From Mytilus trossulus (taxonomy: Eukaryota; Mollusca; Bivalvia; Mytilida; Mytilidae), in contig NC_086383.1 of NCBI RefSeq assembly GCF_036588685.1, positions 39,068,171 to 39,132,170 on the forward strand: a stretch of 64,000 nt of DNA, given 5' to 3'. Every line of letters begins with the position of its first letter. Position 1 is the first letter of the stretch. Under the pieces are notes generated by a model. It saw nothing but the letters and a program-made list of their open reading frames with translations. It searched no databases and had not been told where the DNA came from. The position numbers and the translations under genes are program-made. Below, piece by piece: positions 35,352 through 47,067 of the stretch.

Positions 35352-35649
35352 AAAGAATTTAAAACGAGAAACTATTGACCTGATTTAAAATAGGTACAGA
35401 TATTTAAATTTTAATATTCAGTTGTGCTGCTTTTATACGGACGAAAAATAACTGTACACATACAATGTATGCACCAAAACCAACACATGTATAATGGACC
35501 CAAACAAAAAGCTAAAGAAAAGATTCAAAATATAAAATCAATAGATAAACAAGTAAGTAGATGTGGTATAAGTGCCAATGAGACAACCCTCCATCCAAGT
35601 CTTGTTCCTATGTAGGCATATTATTTATCATTTTTTACTTATATCTGGC
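35352..35649 (+). repeat. small repeat fragments
   Basis: 35424-35508 (CTGTACACATACAATGTATG, CCAAAACCAACACATGT) recurs at 42650-42720 and 49425-49480. An R1 head (TAGATGTGGTATAAGTGCCA) lies at 35555-35605. No gene seen. Confidence 0.6.
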
Positions 35650-37110
35650 AATTCTATGAGCAGAATTGTTCATTTGGCTTGAGCAGAATATATACATATT
35701 TTTGGGGGTTCTCATCAGGCTTAAATATTCATTTTCAAATACTACAGCCCCTCAATAAGATTTTGACAATTCCTTTAATTCGAATTACATACAACGCAGA
35801 CGTAAAAACTACTTGTAACGTTATCCTAAAATTGAACAACATATTTTATCGATCTTAATTTGAATGATGCAACTGACATTTTGCTAGAACGTCGAAGACG
35901 TTTATGCAAAGAGAAAAAATTAACACTGTGCAGCACAAATTTGCCATTCCAGAACTGGCAAATCTGACTTTGTTTGTTTACAAGATATCAAAAATAATTT
36001 TGCCCAAGTGATAGATAATAACAAAAAATAAATTTCCCGATTCGTCCCAACATGTCACCGTTGTTACTGTTTGCACCAGAACTGATTAAAAGTACATTTC
36101 CAATGGGAAATTTGAATATTCTCATGAGAAAATTCGAAATTCCCATTGGAAAATTTAAAGTTCGAATCGGAAAAGTAATTTTCCAATCGGAATTTTAAAA
36201 TTCCCATCGGAACTACAATTTCCCGTGGAAACATTAGTAGAATACCATAGAAAATCATAAAATTCCAAAGGGAATTTTTGTTTCCAAGGGAACTGATTTG
36301 TCTTCCCATTGGATCATTCATTTTCCCTTGAGAACGTTAATTCTCTCCTTGGGAAGATACATTTTTCCCATGAAAACTTTTTTTGTTTTTGTTTTTGTTT
36401 CGGAATTTGTAAAAGAGCTGTGAAATATTGCAATGGACTGACAGTTACCAGTAACCATGACGGTAACAGTTTAACATGCATGTCATTTGATAAAATAAAT
36501 GTAATTTCTATAAATTAAAAGTATTTCTATCATAATCTTACACTCCAAATTCTTATATTATCATTGAAAGATTTTTCGTATAACTGAGAAGTCGAAGCTG
36601 TTAATGTTCTGGGCAATTTTAAGGATTTTAAAGAAAGCACCTACATGTTAAAAGTTTAACAGTATATTGTTAATGATAGTTCGTTCAAAATTGATGATGT
36701 TGATTTTCATTTATCATGTTCATATAAAAGGGTTTGAATTGGAAATAAAAAAATAATGGGTCAAAATGTAAACAATAGACAAAAAAGAATAATTTGGCAT
36801 TAAAATATTAAAAAAATAATAGAGTATTAGGACTGGCAAGAAAGAACAAAGAAAAACCTTTAAAAAAGAAAAAGAGGTGAAGATCCTGCACCCAAACGAA
36901 ACCAGGCGCTCTAAGTACTTGGAATTTATAGTCAGGACATCCTGTTGTACAGTTGTGTTTATAATTATATGAATTTTGAAATCCATATCAATTGACAAAA
37001 TCAGTGTAAGACGACACAAGAGAGACAACTATCAATTTAATGAAAATATAAATACGCGGAACAAACGTTTTATAATGTACAAATAATGAAAAAGAGTATG
37101 ATCCAATTTA
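35650..37110 (+). repeat. segmental duplication shared with 50110-51510
   Basis: Collinear with 50110-51510 over about 1.4 kb. Shared landmarks: TTCTCATCAGGCTTAAATAT, TACAACGCAGACGTAAAAAC, GAACAACATATTTTATCGAT, TTTTGCTAGAACGTCG, the TTCCC palindrome array, GGAATTTGTAAAAGAGCTGT, CAATGGACTGACAGTTAC, and the CAAACGAAACCAGGCGCTCT region. It overlaps the start of copy B. Confidence 0.85.
36090..36375 (+). repeat. 21-bp-spaced array of TTCCC-NN-GGGAA palindromes
   Basis: Successive short palindromic cores such as TTCCAATGGGAA, TTCTCATGAGAA, TTCCCATTGGAA, TTCCCATCGGAA, TTCCAAAGGGAA, TTCCAAGGGAA and CTCCTTGGGAAG recur at steps of 19-21 bp (one step of about 41). The related array at 50570-50790 keeps the same order. 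Such clustered palindromes could be protein-binding sites of a DNA transposon (inference). Confidence 0.7.
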
Positions 37111-37424
37111 CCAAATGAGATACATATTCATAATAAAGCACAGAGGCTCGAAAAAGGGGACTTTTTAATCTTTCAATTGTTGGAATGAACAGCTGAGAAA
37201 TCAAGTACGTTACCTTTTTCATATATTTTGAAGAGAAAAAAATACATGCTTTATCATACAAAAAATGTATACAGTCAAACCTGCTTTAAGAGAACAATTG
37301 AGAAGAGCAAAACAAGTGGTATCTTAAGAAAGGCATTCTTTTTATACAGGTTCAATTTATAGACTCATTGTGTTTGTTTATTTAACGCATCAATGTAAAT
37401 ATAACGGAATTTGATGAGACTGTC

Positions 37425-37625
37425 ATTAAAGTGAGAGGGTTAGCGCTATAGAACCAGGTTTAATCCACCCTTTTCTACATTTGAAAATGCCTGTACCAAG
37501 TCAGGAATATGACAGTTCTTGTCCATTCCTTTTTGATGCGTTTTGTTATTTGATTTTGCCATGTGATTATGGACTTTTCGAATTGATTTTCCCCTTAGTT
37601 GAGTATTTTTGTGATTTTACTTATT
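37425..37625 (+). repeat. dispersed repeat R7
   Basis: GAACCAGGTTTAATCCACCC, ATGCCTGTACCAAGTCAGGA, ATATGACAGTTCTTGTCCAT and TTTTTGTGATTTTACTT. It is inverted relative to the R7 copy at 37900-38055. Confidence 0.7.
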
Positions 37626-38752
37626 ATATAAAATTTACTACAGAGGGATCTAAACCTGGTGGTCTTTTAACACAGGTATTCTTGTAATGCAGGTGGTCTC
37701 TCGATCATGTTTGACTGTATATATTTGTAAAAAATATGTACCTATAGCTGTAACGATTACGGATGTGGTTTTAATGGCATTAATGGAGTACAATCAATGA
37801 TGATTATATAGGATAAATTTTCAATTTTCATCAACAAAAAAAAATATAAAGAAATCTGATTACATTTGTTTGTAGTAAAAAGTAATATCACCAAAGTATT
37901 GAATTCTATGGAAAATTAAAAATGGAAAGCCCCGAATAAATGGAAAAATCAAAAGCTCAAACTCATCAAACAAATGGAATACAACTGTTATATACCTGAT
38001 TTTGTACATGCATTTTCATATGTTACAGTAGAAAATGGTATACTAAACCTGGTTTTAGTAAGACATTGATGAATAAGTGGGTTTTTGATGGCTTTCAGGT
38101 CGCAGACAAATATTTGACGTTTCATCTTAATTTGACATATTTCTACAATATCTCATTTACTATTTTAATTTTCCATGTAGACTAAACAAATAAAAGTTAT
38201 TCGCAATTACGCAAGACCGGAAGTTTTAGTTACAACTAAACAATGTCTTCCGCTTGAAGCTTCTGCTCTTGAACAACTTGAATATCTACTTATGCGCACT
38301 TTTTGTAAGTTGTTAGGGACTTCCCCATTCTAGAATTTATCTTTGAATTCTGTAATTTTGTTGTACTTTTTGTTTGAACTTGACTAACACGATGTCTTTC
38401 AAATATTTTATTTCCGTTTGGGATTTTATGTGTCAAGGATTTGCGTCGTTTCTGCACACTTCTGTTTATTCCTGTTTCCACTTCTCCCCCTTAACACCTC
38501 AAATTTAAATTGGATGCCGTTTTCCCAGAGTGTTCGTCATAAAGTAACATTCTGCCCATCTGATTTAATAGGCTTTCAAATTGCGTAATGTTGAAACTAG
38601 TATTGTGTTCAAGAAGTTGCTTGCAAATATGAGCCTTAAGCTTTAATCATTTCCTTTTAGGAGATTAAGAATGTTAAACCCCCTTATGTGCTTAGAAATA
38701 AGCTTATAACTAAAGTTTTTTGTTGAGGGTTTGTTTTGTGTACTGTAGTTAA

Positions 38753-39358
38753 AGGTGCATTTATAGTATACCGCCATCTTGGATTGTACAGTCACAGTAC
38801 ACAATTGGTCTAGCTATTTCCCGAAATCCGAAAATTTGGAAATAGATTTGCAATTTAATGGTTAGACTGTTTATTTATATAAAGAAAACTTGTTGATTTA
38901 TTGTATTATTCAAAATATTTTAACAAATATCAACCTTTTTTGGTTTTTAAAATCATTTTTTTCAAAGGAGCCATTTAAGGGGAGATAACTCTTTTAGTAC
39001 AAAATTTATACTGGGCTAATAGGGATTTTTTTTTAGTTTTACTTTTGGCAAGACAACAAGTTCGGTGACACCATGTTTTCTTTTTATTTTCTTAAAACAT
39101 ATAATAAAACCTATCTTCTCACAATTTCTTTCAAAATTCTATCTCATAGAAATTTTTTTATGCACTTTTTATGCACTCTTAAGTGTTTTTTCATGAACAA
39201 ACTAACCAAATTTAGGCAATTTTCAACGACTGACTCATAGCTTGAAAAATAGCACGGTGACCCATACTTTTTATTATATTTTTGAAAAAAGCATAGTAAA
39301 ATCTTCATTTTGACAAATTATAAGAAAATTCTCAAAAAACATTTACTTATGATCTACC
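38753..39358. mobile_element. 606-bp TTAA-flanked insertion in copy B
   Basis: TTAA occurs immediately outside both ends (38749-38752 and 39359-39362). The left end reads AGGTGCATTTATAG and the right end CTTATGATCTACC, with only weak terminal complementarity (AGGTGCAT / GGTAGATCAT). Copy A is uninterrupted at the matching point near 30590-30605. No ORF above 60 codons. The target site suggests a piggyBac-type non-autonomous element (inference). Confidence 0.65.
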
Positions 39359-39374
39359 TTAAAGAAATGAAAAA

Positions 39375-39645
39375 GATACAAAAGAAACGTTCAAGTTAAA
39401 CATTAGAAAATGAACTGACAATGACATGGCAAAATGATGAAAAAGACAACCAGACACATTTCTGTTTTATTTTGTCTCTTGTGGAGAGTTGTTTCATTGG
39501 TAATCATGCGACATCTTTATAATATCATAAACACAAATACACAAAACACAGCATATAAAAACAAAGAGCGAGCAACACGGGCCCCTCAAAAACCGAGGAG
39601 AGTCTCAGGTGCGCTGGGGGGTAAGCCGATTCTGGTCCACATTTG
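39375..39645 (+). repeat. dispersed repeat R4 fragments
   Basis: AAACGTTCAAGTTAAACATT, GAACTGACAATGACATGGCA, then after an R1 scrap AAACACAGCATATAAAAAC and GTCTCAGGTGCGCTGGGGGG. It corresponds to 30595-30840 plus 31212-31260 in copy A, where FB1 splits it. Confidence 0.6.
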
Positions 39646-40830
39646 ATTTTTTCTAAATGTTATCAGTATTGTTCTGATTGGTGTCTTGTAATTTACTCCC
39701 TTTAGTATCTTTTCGTCTCGACTTTTATGATTTTATGTGTACTTATGTAAGGCCTATGGAAAGGAAAGACAATATTAATGAATGCAAACTAAGGAAGCAA
39801 ACATCAAACTTATAAAGGGGAGGGGGTCTGATTTGTTTTTTGTGAACATATTTTTTGTCGACGCTATGAACCAAATCATTTTTTAAAGCATGACCACACA
39901 ATATTTTGTCATCAACCTGGGGATCAGAATGGTTTGTTTTAGAAATTATAAAAAAAAACCATATCCCCTCTTCCTTGTCGTTCCCTATATTACCTCTTTG
40001 GTTTCTTCGTGTCTTTTGGTTTACTGATTTTATGCGAAACCAGTATAGGAGAAAGTACTTATATTCTAGGATAAAATTGGTGTGTTACTGAAACAACAAT
40101 GAAAGTTTGTAACACTGACATATTTCAAGTGTCAGACAAAATGCATTGCCTATAAATAGATTTAATATAATTATCATATTCAGAACAGTGATACAAAGAC
40201 GAAATACTACTTACCTCTTTTATTTATTCGTTCATATGCTCGGTTATTTAAAATACACAAATATATCGAAATAAAATCATACTCGTGCAAAGTTGTTAAT
40301 GTCGTTTCTCAAAAATGGTATTAACCTTCAATATTATGTCACAAATGAGGGTTAGGGTTGGGTTTATAAATTAGAGAATAATGGGTCAAAATGTTAACAA
40401 TAAACAAAGAGAAAAATTGGCATTAAAATATAAAAAAAGTAAAAGAGTAATAGGATAAGCATGAAAGAACAGAGATTAAAACTATCAAGAATAAAGAAAC
40501 CAGAAGCGAAGATTCTGCAACCCAACGAAAAGAGGCGCTATAAGTACTTGGAATGTGTAGGCATGACATCCTGGTATTATGTGTATAAATATGATTTCCA
40601 TATAAATTGTCAAAATCAGTATTTAGCGATATAAGGGAGACAAATATCATTATAAAGTAAATATAAAAACGAGGAAGAAACGTTTTATAATGTACACATA
40701 ATGAGAAGTATTATATGATTGACAAAAAGATAATTATTCATAAAAAAACAAGGATGACAACAACAAAATGTCACCGTATGACATTAAACGATAATCAAAA
40801 CCAACAACGTATAGTAGGGTATGAAAAGAA

Positions 40831-41080
40831 CCAAGGATAACACAATGTAAAAGATTAACTATTGGCCTGATTTGAGCTGTAAATCTAACATGAAAAATAT
40901 TGTTTATAGATGGAAACAAATAACAAACACCTGACTAAAACCCCTGTATGGCTTAAGACAGGCAGTGTAATATTCGTTTATCTAACAATTGTTATAAAAG
41001 TCTTTTTATATTCAATTGACTTCAAATGGATGCAGTTAGCAAACAGTATTTGAGTTGAACTTGTTCTAAAAGTAAATTCA
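40831..41080. other. intergenic, no gene seen
   Basis: No supported feature. Confidence 0.35.
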
Positions 41081-41546
41081 AGGTGTAACACCACTAATTC
41101 AGGCACGGACAGAAAGCACATACCAGAAAGTAGTACATATTTAACACAAAGTAGTTCCTACGCATGGACATAACTTTCAAAATATTTAGAATATTTTATT
41201 AATTTTGATATCAAATGAAAGCTGCATGACTGGTGATCATTGTAGAACAATTTTTGACTGATAAATTTGAATAATAAAAAAATGGCATGAAATTTAAAAA
41301 GGAGGGTACATTTTGCCTTTTTGTCAGATCGGAAGTACCTGTTTTCGTACATCTGAAGTTCCGGGAACCAGTTCTTTCTTATATGCCATGTAAGGTATTT
41401 TTTCAGTACAGGACACCAGAAGATGTTGCTTTGACATGCAATGATTGTCACTTTATTTGAACTTAAAATAAAAGAGGTGTGCCTGCTTGAAACGGAGGAA
41501 TTAAACATAGAAAGCAATGGGACCATGCATTAGTGGTGTACTTCCT
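41081..41546 (-). mobile_element. 466-bp MITE with GTGGTGT-type termini, copy 2
   Basis: Ends AGGTGTAACACCACTAAT and ATTAGTGGTGTACTTCCT; reverse orientation of the element at 34880-35351. It retains a 122-codon frame at 41158-41526 on the minus strand. One 2-codon length difference and many substitutions separate it from copy 1. Confidence 0.75.
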
Positions 41547-42565
41547 CAACACTATATTATATATCTGTTTATTGGAACCATACTCAACAAACAAGATAAT
41601 GTGGTTTCAAGAAAAATGTTTGCACTCAATTTTGTGAAGGTCGAAATTGGTGTTGATATTTATTTAAGAGGTATTTCGATTCCTGATCGAAATTCAAAGA
41701 TTTCAAAATGGGAATTGACTGAAATGCTTCTTCTGAAGCTCCTGCTTTCATCCTCTGTTCAACGGGTTTGAACATTTTGTAAGGTCACAGGTTTATTTTA
41801 ATGTGACGTCAGGTCAAATGTAGATTTTGACAATGTTAAAGCCATATTATTTGAACATAAAATCAATTTAGATGTTCGCTACTCTTGTTTTTGACTTTTT
41901 GTCAGATATTTTGATAGGTTTATCTATGTAGTTCTAGTAAAAATTTTGCCTGCTAACGTCTGCTGTCTTTTTTTTCGTGATTTTAATACATACTTATTAT
42001 ATTCAATTGAAGTGTAAAAGGGCATTTTAGAAAATTCTTTGAAAATTCTTGTCATTTTTCCTATTTTTTTGAAATAACAAAAGTGTCTATGTGAGATGTG
42101 AATAAAGCTTAGAGACAATCATTTCCAGCTAAATCCTAAATTTATTATAGCCCACTGACCTTTCATAATTTTCTGCTTTTCAAGTTTCGTTATTTCCAAA
42201 TAATCAATCATGTCAATTGATCAAAGTCTTTTAAAAAAACTTATTATTCTAAAACTGAGAAGCAAATTTCTTAACTGGGACTATTATTCCTTTTTGAAAC
42301 ATTTTAACTAATCTATACAGGTTGAATGTAGTGTTTATTGTGTAATATGTTGCCTATTACATTATTTACTTGTTCAAAGGTCCCAATGTTGTGAACGATT
42401 GGTTGCCTTTTGGAGAACCTGTGCTCTGTCAGTATCGATTTTTGATTTTAAATCTATACCTCTCAAACTACTGGATCGATTCAACAAGGCTTGGGGAAAA
42501 CGGTCCGTAGAGTGTCTTTATATCTGCCCTAAATCTCAGGTGTCCTCAAGCTTATAATTTCTAGC
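41547..42565. other. intergenic, no gene seen
   Basis: No supported feature in about 1 kb. Confidence 0.4.
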
Positions 42566-42569
42566 ACCT

Positions 42570-42960
42570 TCACACTTTGGGTTGTAGAATCTCATCTGAT
42601 GAAAAGGTGCAATTATTTGATTTTTTTTGGGGTTGTGTTGCTTTTATGCTAATGAAAAATAACTGTACACATACAGTGTATGCCAAAACCAACACATGTG
42701 TAATGGGCCCAAACAAATATTGTATTATGTTCAACTTTATAATTATATAAATTATAAAATCCATTTCCATTGACAAAATCAGTGTTAAACGACAAAAGAA
42801 AGACAACTATCACGAAAATGTAAATATAAGTACGCAAAACAAACATTTTATAATGTACAAATAATGAGAAGTAGTATAATTGTCAAATTAGATAATTATT
42901 CCAACAACAGGTCATCGTATGACCTTCAACGATATGCTAAACGAACAACGTATATTAAGG
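42570..42960 (+). repeat. partial copy of block X with leader fragment
   Basis: 42650-42720 matches 35440-35508 (ACTGTACACATACAGTGTAT, ACCAACACATGTGTAATGGG). 42730-42960 matches the end of block X (CCATTGACAAAATCAGTGTT, ACAAACATTTTATAATGTAC). Confidence 0.75.
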
Positions 42961-43009
42961 TATCAAGGTCAAAGAATAATACAATGTAAAATATACTCTT
43001 GTCCTAAGT

Positions 43010-43260
43010 CAGGAGCATCTGGCATTTGTTAGTCTTGTATGATTTTAAAATTTTAGTTTCGTGTGTATTTCGGAGTTTAGTATGACGTCCATTATCACTG
43101 AACTAGTATATATTTTTTTTGGGCCAGTTGATGCACGCCTCTCGGTGCGGGAGTTTCGCGCTGTATTGAAGAATTATTGCATGACTTCGGCTTTTGTTTG
43201 CTCATTGGTCGGGTTGTTGTCTCTTTGACACAATCCCCATTTCTATTCTCAATTCTATTA
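43010..43260 (-). repeat. dispersed repeat R3, reverse copy
   Basis: AAGTCAGGAGCATCTGGCAT, GTATTTCGGAGTTTAGTATG, GTTGATGCACGCCTCTC, GACTTCGGCTTTTGTTTGCT and CGGGTTGTTGTCTCTTTGAC, ending CCCATTTCTATTCTCAATT. Confidence 0.8.
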
Positions 43261-43661
43261 TTTGTGTTTCTTTTTCCCGAAATCACACAATCCTGGATGC
43301 CACGACGGTTATTGGGTTCACCTGGGGACCATCTAAAGTACCTTTGAAAGTCTAGATATCTAGCTTTCAGTCACAATCCTTCGGAATAGATATCTGTCAA
43401 TCCGATGTAGAAATGAGGAAGATCTGTAAAATATAATAGATTTGTGTAAGTCTAGATGAATTACTGACTTTTTCAATGATTTTCCTTTCGATTTAACTTA
43501 AAGGGGTATTATGTTAATAAGTGTCATTTGGGATCCATTTGGGCTGTAATCTGGACTTAAAACTATTGGTATTTGGAAAAGAAACTGTTTTAGGACCAAC
43601 TTTTGCAAACTTTGAAACAAGTGCAAGTAAATACTGAAAATGATAAAAATACTATTAAACA

Positions 43662-43961
43662 AGAATGTGTCCACAGTACACGGATGCCCCACTCGCACTA
43701 TCATTTTCTTTGTTTACTGGACCGTGAAATTGGAATAAATTCTCTAAATTGGCATTAAAATTAGAATGATCTTATCAAAGGGAACATGTATACTAAGTTT
43801 CAAGTTGATTGGACTTCAACTTCATCAAAAACTACCGTGACAAAAAACTTTAACCTGAAGTGTAACAGACGGATGAACGAACAGACGGACGGACGGACGA
43901 ACAGACGGACGCACAGACTAGAAAACATAATGTCCCTCTACTATCGTAGGTGGGGCATAAA
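43662..43961 (+). mobile_element. short element with GACG microsatellite and 3' hairpin, copy 2
   Basis: Fuller copy of the element at 26064-26335. The 5' part ACAAGAATGTGTCCACAGTA continues to CCCACTCGCACTATCA, GGAACATGTATACTAAGTTT and TTGATTGGACTTCAACTTCA. It ends with (GACGGACG)n at 43880-43915 and the hairpin CCCTCTAC-TATC-GTAGGTGGGG. The short Arg/Asp/Thr-rich frame over the microsatellite is an artefact. Confidence 0.8.
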
Positions 43962-45259
43962 AAACCCAGCTGGAATGCTTAAAAATAATTATGACACTTT
44001 TTAAGATAAACTTACTTCGGGCTTTTGCGAGGTCAGTCACTGTCTCGTATTCACTAGGTTCATCTATTTCAATTAAAAATTGCGTGAAAAAATCTCAAAA
44101 CTGGCCATGGTCCTTTTTTCCACAATACCAAAAATAAACCTGCTCTTTTTACACTGTGCAATTCAAAACAAACTATTTTTGCTTGGGGTTTCTATGGAAG
44201 AACTATGCATGAGAGTCTTGATAGTGGATAGAGAGAAGAATTATTGACCTGAAATTAGAATTTAAAGAATAAAGAAATCAAGGACAACCCTTACCGAATA
44301 TAATGTGAAAGAACTAGTTAAAGTATAATCATTTCGATTCTTCGTTTGGACACCACATCTAAGGGACAGAATGGAAAAAAAAGAATTCCATAGTTTAAAA
44401 AAGGGGCGAGTTAAATACACATAACTTGTTTTCTATAAAACTATGAAACTAGGATGAGTTATAGCAAATTGTGTTGATGCCCAATTGAAATACGAAGGTG
44501 TGGTATGAATGTTAATGACACAATTCTCCACCAATGAGCACCGATGAGACCTAATATGATTCGCTACTGACCCCCTAAGGATCCATAGAGGCTTAGGAAG
44601 ATCCATAGAGGGTGAGGCCCGCACGCTGAACTTTTTCTGTTACGTTTTGTTGAAAAATAAACAATGAAACACGACAACATTAATAGATGACGTCACCATT
44701 ATGCGTTATCAACCCCCTATGGAATTCACTAGCCCACCACGTGCCGGCGTAAAACCAATCATATCGTGATAATTTACCCGCGATAACAAGTATAAATCAC
44801 ATACCGTACTACCGTATGTGAGTCATTTTCAAAATCCATTTGAAATGGATAATTTAGATAGAAATAATTATAGTGAAAATATTTTTATCAACTCAATACA
44901 GCTTTAAATTTTCTAATGAAATCCTAATAATTCATATGAACAAATCTAAAATATGCAATCTAGATAAATTTGGGAAGGTTTATTTTTCTTATTTTAATCG
45001 ATGTATTTCTTATTTCAAGGATAACTAGCTATACTCTATCAGTATAACCTCTGATAATGAGATACAAGGTGAAGGAAAAATGTGTATGAAAATTTTGAAT
45101 TTAAATATATCAATATAAGACGTATTATTTCTTTTTACAACGCAATTGTCAATTGTCAATTAGTGACCTTCAATGTATCCGAAGCGTCCTTTTTTAAAAC
45201 ATATTTAACACATCCGTCATTTTATTTTGATTTTAATTGTCAACGCTCTAGCTGCTAGG
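43962..45259. other. upstream region of lectin gene 1
   Basis: No gene. An R1 scrap (GAAGGTGTGGTATGAATG) lies at 44485-44545. A perfect CRE-like palindrome TGACGTCA (44688-44695) and TATAAA (44791-44796) occur 470-570 bp before the lectin start codon. No experimental link is implied. Confidence 0.4.
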
Positions 45260-47067
45260 ATGGATTCAGCAAAGATTGTCACTCTGTTTCTAATGATATC
45301 GTTTTTTAAAGGTTTGTAATCATTACATTTATGAATTCAAAAATATTTTTGGGTATTTTATTACTAAGAAAATGGCAACAGAGTAGCTTTGGAAAACCTT
45401 GCCTTTCCTAAATTTCTATAATTAGTCTCAAGTTTGTTGTCCGTAGTTCAACATTCGAAATTATGATTAAGTACACGCAAAAATAAGTTGAAAAGGAAAT
45501 AGGATAAGGAAGATAGAAAAAAAAAAAATCAGCATTAAACCCTCCAATCCTATGTAAAAGAGTGACGAAGTCACCAAGTTTTAGGAAGCTGCTTTTTCAA
45601 GCAAGAGAGAACTGATACATTATCTTTACGTAAGAAAAAAATGTTTGCGATATAAAAAAAATAAAAAAAATTCTAAGGCATATACTCATAAAATTTCATC
45701 TGAATTCTGTGTTTTCATTTAGCCGTAGCATCAAGAAATTGTGAAGATGGTTGGGAACATCAGAATGGTAGATGTTATTACTTCAGTCGATTCTCAACTA
45801 ACTTCGTTGCATCAATGGTAAGTAAGAAGAGGGGGTATCTGACTGTGCGGCGAGATATACAAGTGCGCGTCAACGACTGGTAAGAACGGAGAAGGGGAGA
45901 ATATTACTCATTTTTCGAGTTAAAAAGTCTTGTAAACATTTGTTTGCCGGGGCAAATATATTTTGCGAAAACACACAAGTGACAATATCATAGAAACAGT
46001 TTTCAAATAAAGAAAACCTAGCTAGTAGCTCTTAGATTCGTACCTGATAAAAACTTAAAAGTAATCGTACGCAAGCTGGTGTTTTTCTAAACTATTTAAT
46101 TACACATAGTTGGCCTAACTGATATTCAAACCTATAGTAGTTATTGTTAATTTTTTATCGTCCTGAACGTGCATGAAGATTTGCCACTAGACGTTAAACA
46201 ACCAACAATCAATTAATCAATATTATTACTTATCTTATACGATATATTTTAACTCTTGCAAATCTAGAGCATCGTGAAACTACAGAATATATTTTGGGAT
46301 ATTAACTATTAATAAATTACAGCAACAACATTAGGGAATAAATAAAACATATAGTAGGATAGGAGATGGAATGAAAACAGATGGTCAGTCCTTTTTAATT
46401 TGCTATAAAATTTAATTATGAAATATTTATAATTTAGTATTTCTGTAAACGATTTGAGGGAGCTCTTGTTGAAATAGAAGGACCTAATGAGTACGAGACA
46501 GTGGTAAGCCTTGCAAGAGCACGAAGTAAGTTTACTTTAGAAATGTAGTTAGGAAAAAAAAATTCTTTTATTTATATATCAGAAGATTATTTTGATTGTT
46601 TTGTATTTGTCATTGCCAATTAGTATTTCAAAGTATCGTTGGATTTTTAAGAACATACATATATATTTTGTGCAATGTGTCTCATAAGCCAAATGATATG
46701 GCTGGGTATTGATTGTTCTATGTATGTTTTAATATTGTTGTATAATATGTATGTCAATCAATATGTGACACCATGCTAAAATAGATTAGCATTTTATGAA
46801 CTTACATTGTGTACACACTTCCTGTAGACAAATCGATCATATTTTCCAGATTTTCCTGATTTCTACATTGGATTGACAGATATCTTTTCAGAAGGAAATT
46901 GGATGCAAGCAAGTTCATACAAGTCTCAAACTTATTTTAGATGGTCTCCAGGAGAACCAAATAATAAAAGAAACCAGGATTGCGTTCAAGTGTACCGTGC
47001 TAATTCAAAAATGGATGATGTATGGTGCACCGAAAATTTACATTTCGTTTGTGAAAAAGGATCGTAA
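45260..47067 (+). CDS. secreted single-domain C-type lectin, gene 1 (four exons)
   Basis: Exons 45260-45311, 45723-45817, 46438-46525 and 46850-47067 (stop included) join to 453 nt, 150 residues. Every junction is GT...AG, with phases 1, 0, 1. Residues 1-20 are a hydrophobic signal peptide starting MDSAKIVTLF. The rest is one C-type lectin domain (about 24-148) with Cys 24, 35, 52, 123, 138 and 146, i.e. the long form with three predicted disulphides. FYIGLTD (83-89) is the WIGL-like core. EPN (114-116) is the classic calcium/mannose-type specificity motif. At the second site the usual WND is replaced by MDD (133-135) before VWC, so calcium and sugar binding may be altered. No transmembrane segment; likely a secreted recognition lectin. 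Its paralogue lies about 9 kb downstream in the same orientation. First-exon choice rests on frame, ATG and signal peptide and is slightly less sure. Confidence 0.88.

Larger units (their letters stand above)
36560..40830 (+). repeat. segmental duplication, copy B
   Basis: Collinear counterpart of copy A (see 28225-33950). It lacks FB1, FB2 and the R1 insertion at 28785-29135, but has its own insertions: an extra X block at 36715-37110, R7 at 37425-37625 and the TTAA-flanked element at 38753-39358. A block called X here (AATGGGTCAAAATGT, CTTGGAAT...AGTCAGGA, GACAAAATCAGTGT, CAAACGTTTTATAATGTACA) is present at 33480-33930, 36715-37110, 40340-40760, 42720-42960 (partial) and 51120-51510. Confidence 0.8.

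Noticed and set aside
28225..40830. Frames at 30216-30431 (+) and 38290-38481 (-) in the duplicated core, considered as a duplicated gene
   Set aside because: They occupy opposite strands of homologous sequence, are broken in the other copy and show no known domain.
44688..44796. CRE-like TGACGTCA and a TATAAA upstream of lectin gene 1
   Set aside because: More than 460 bp from the start codon, not found upstream of gene 2, and expected by chance in AT-rich DNA; kept only as a remark.
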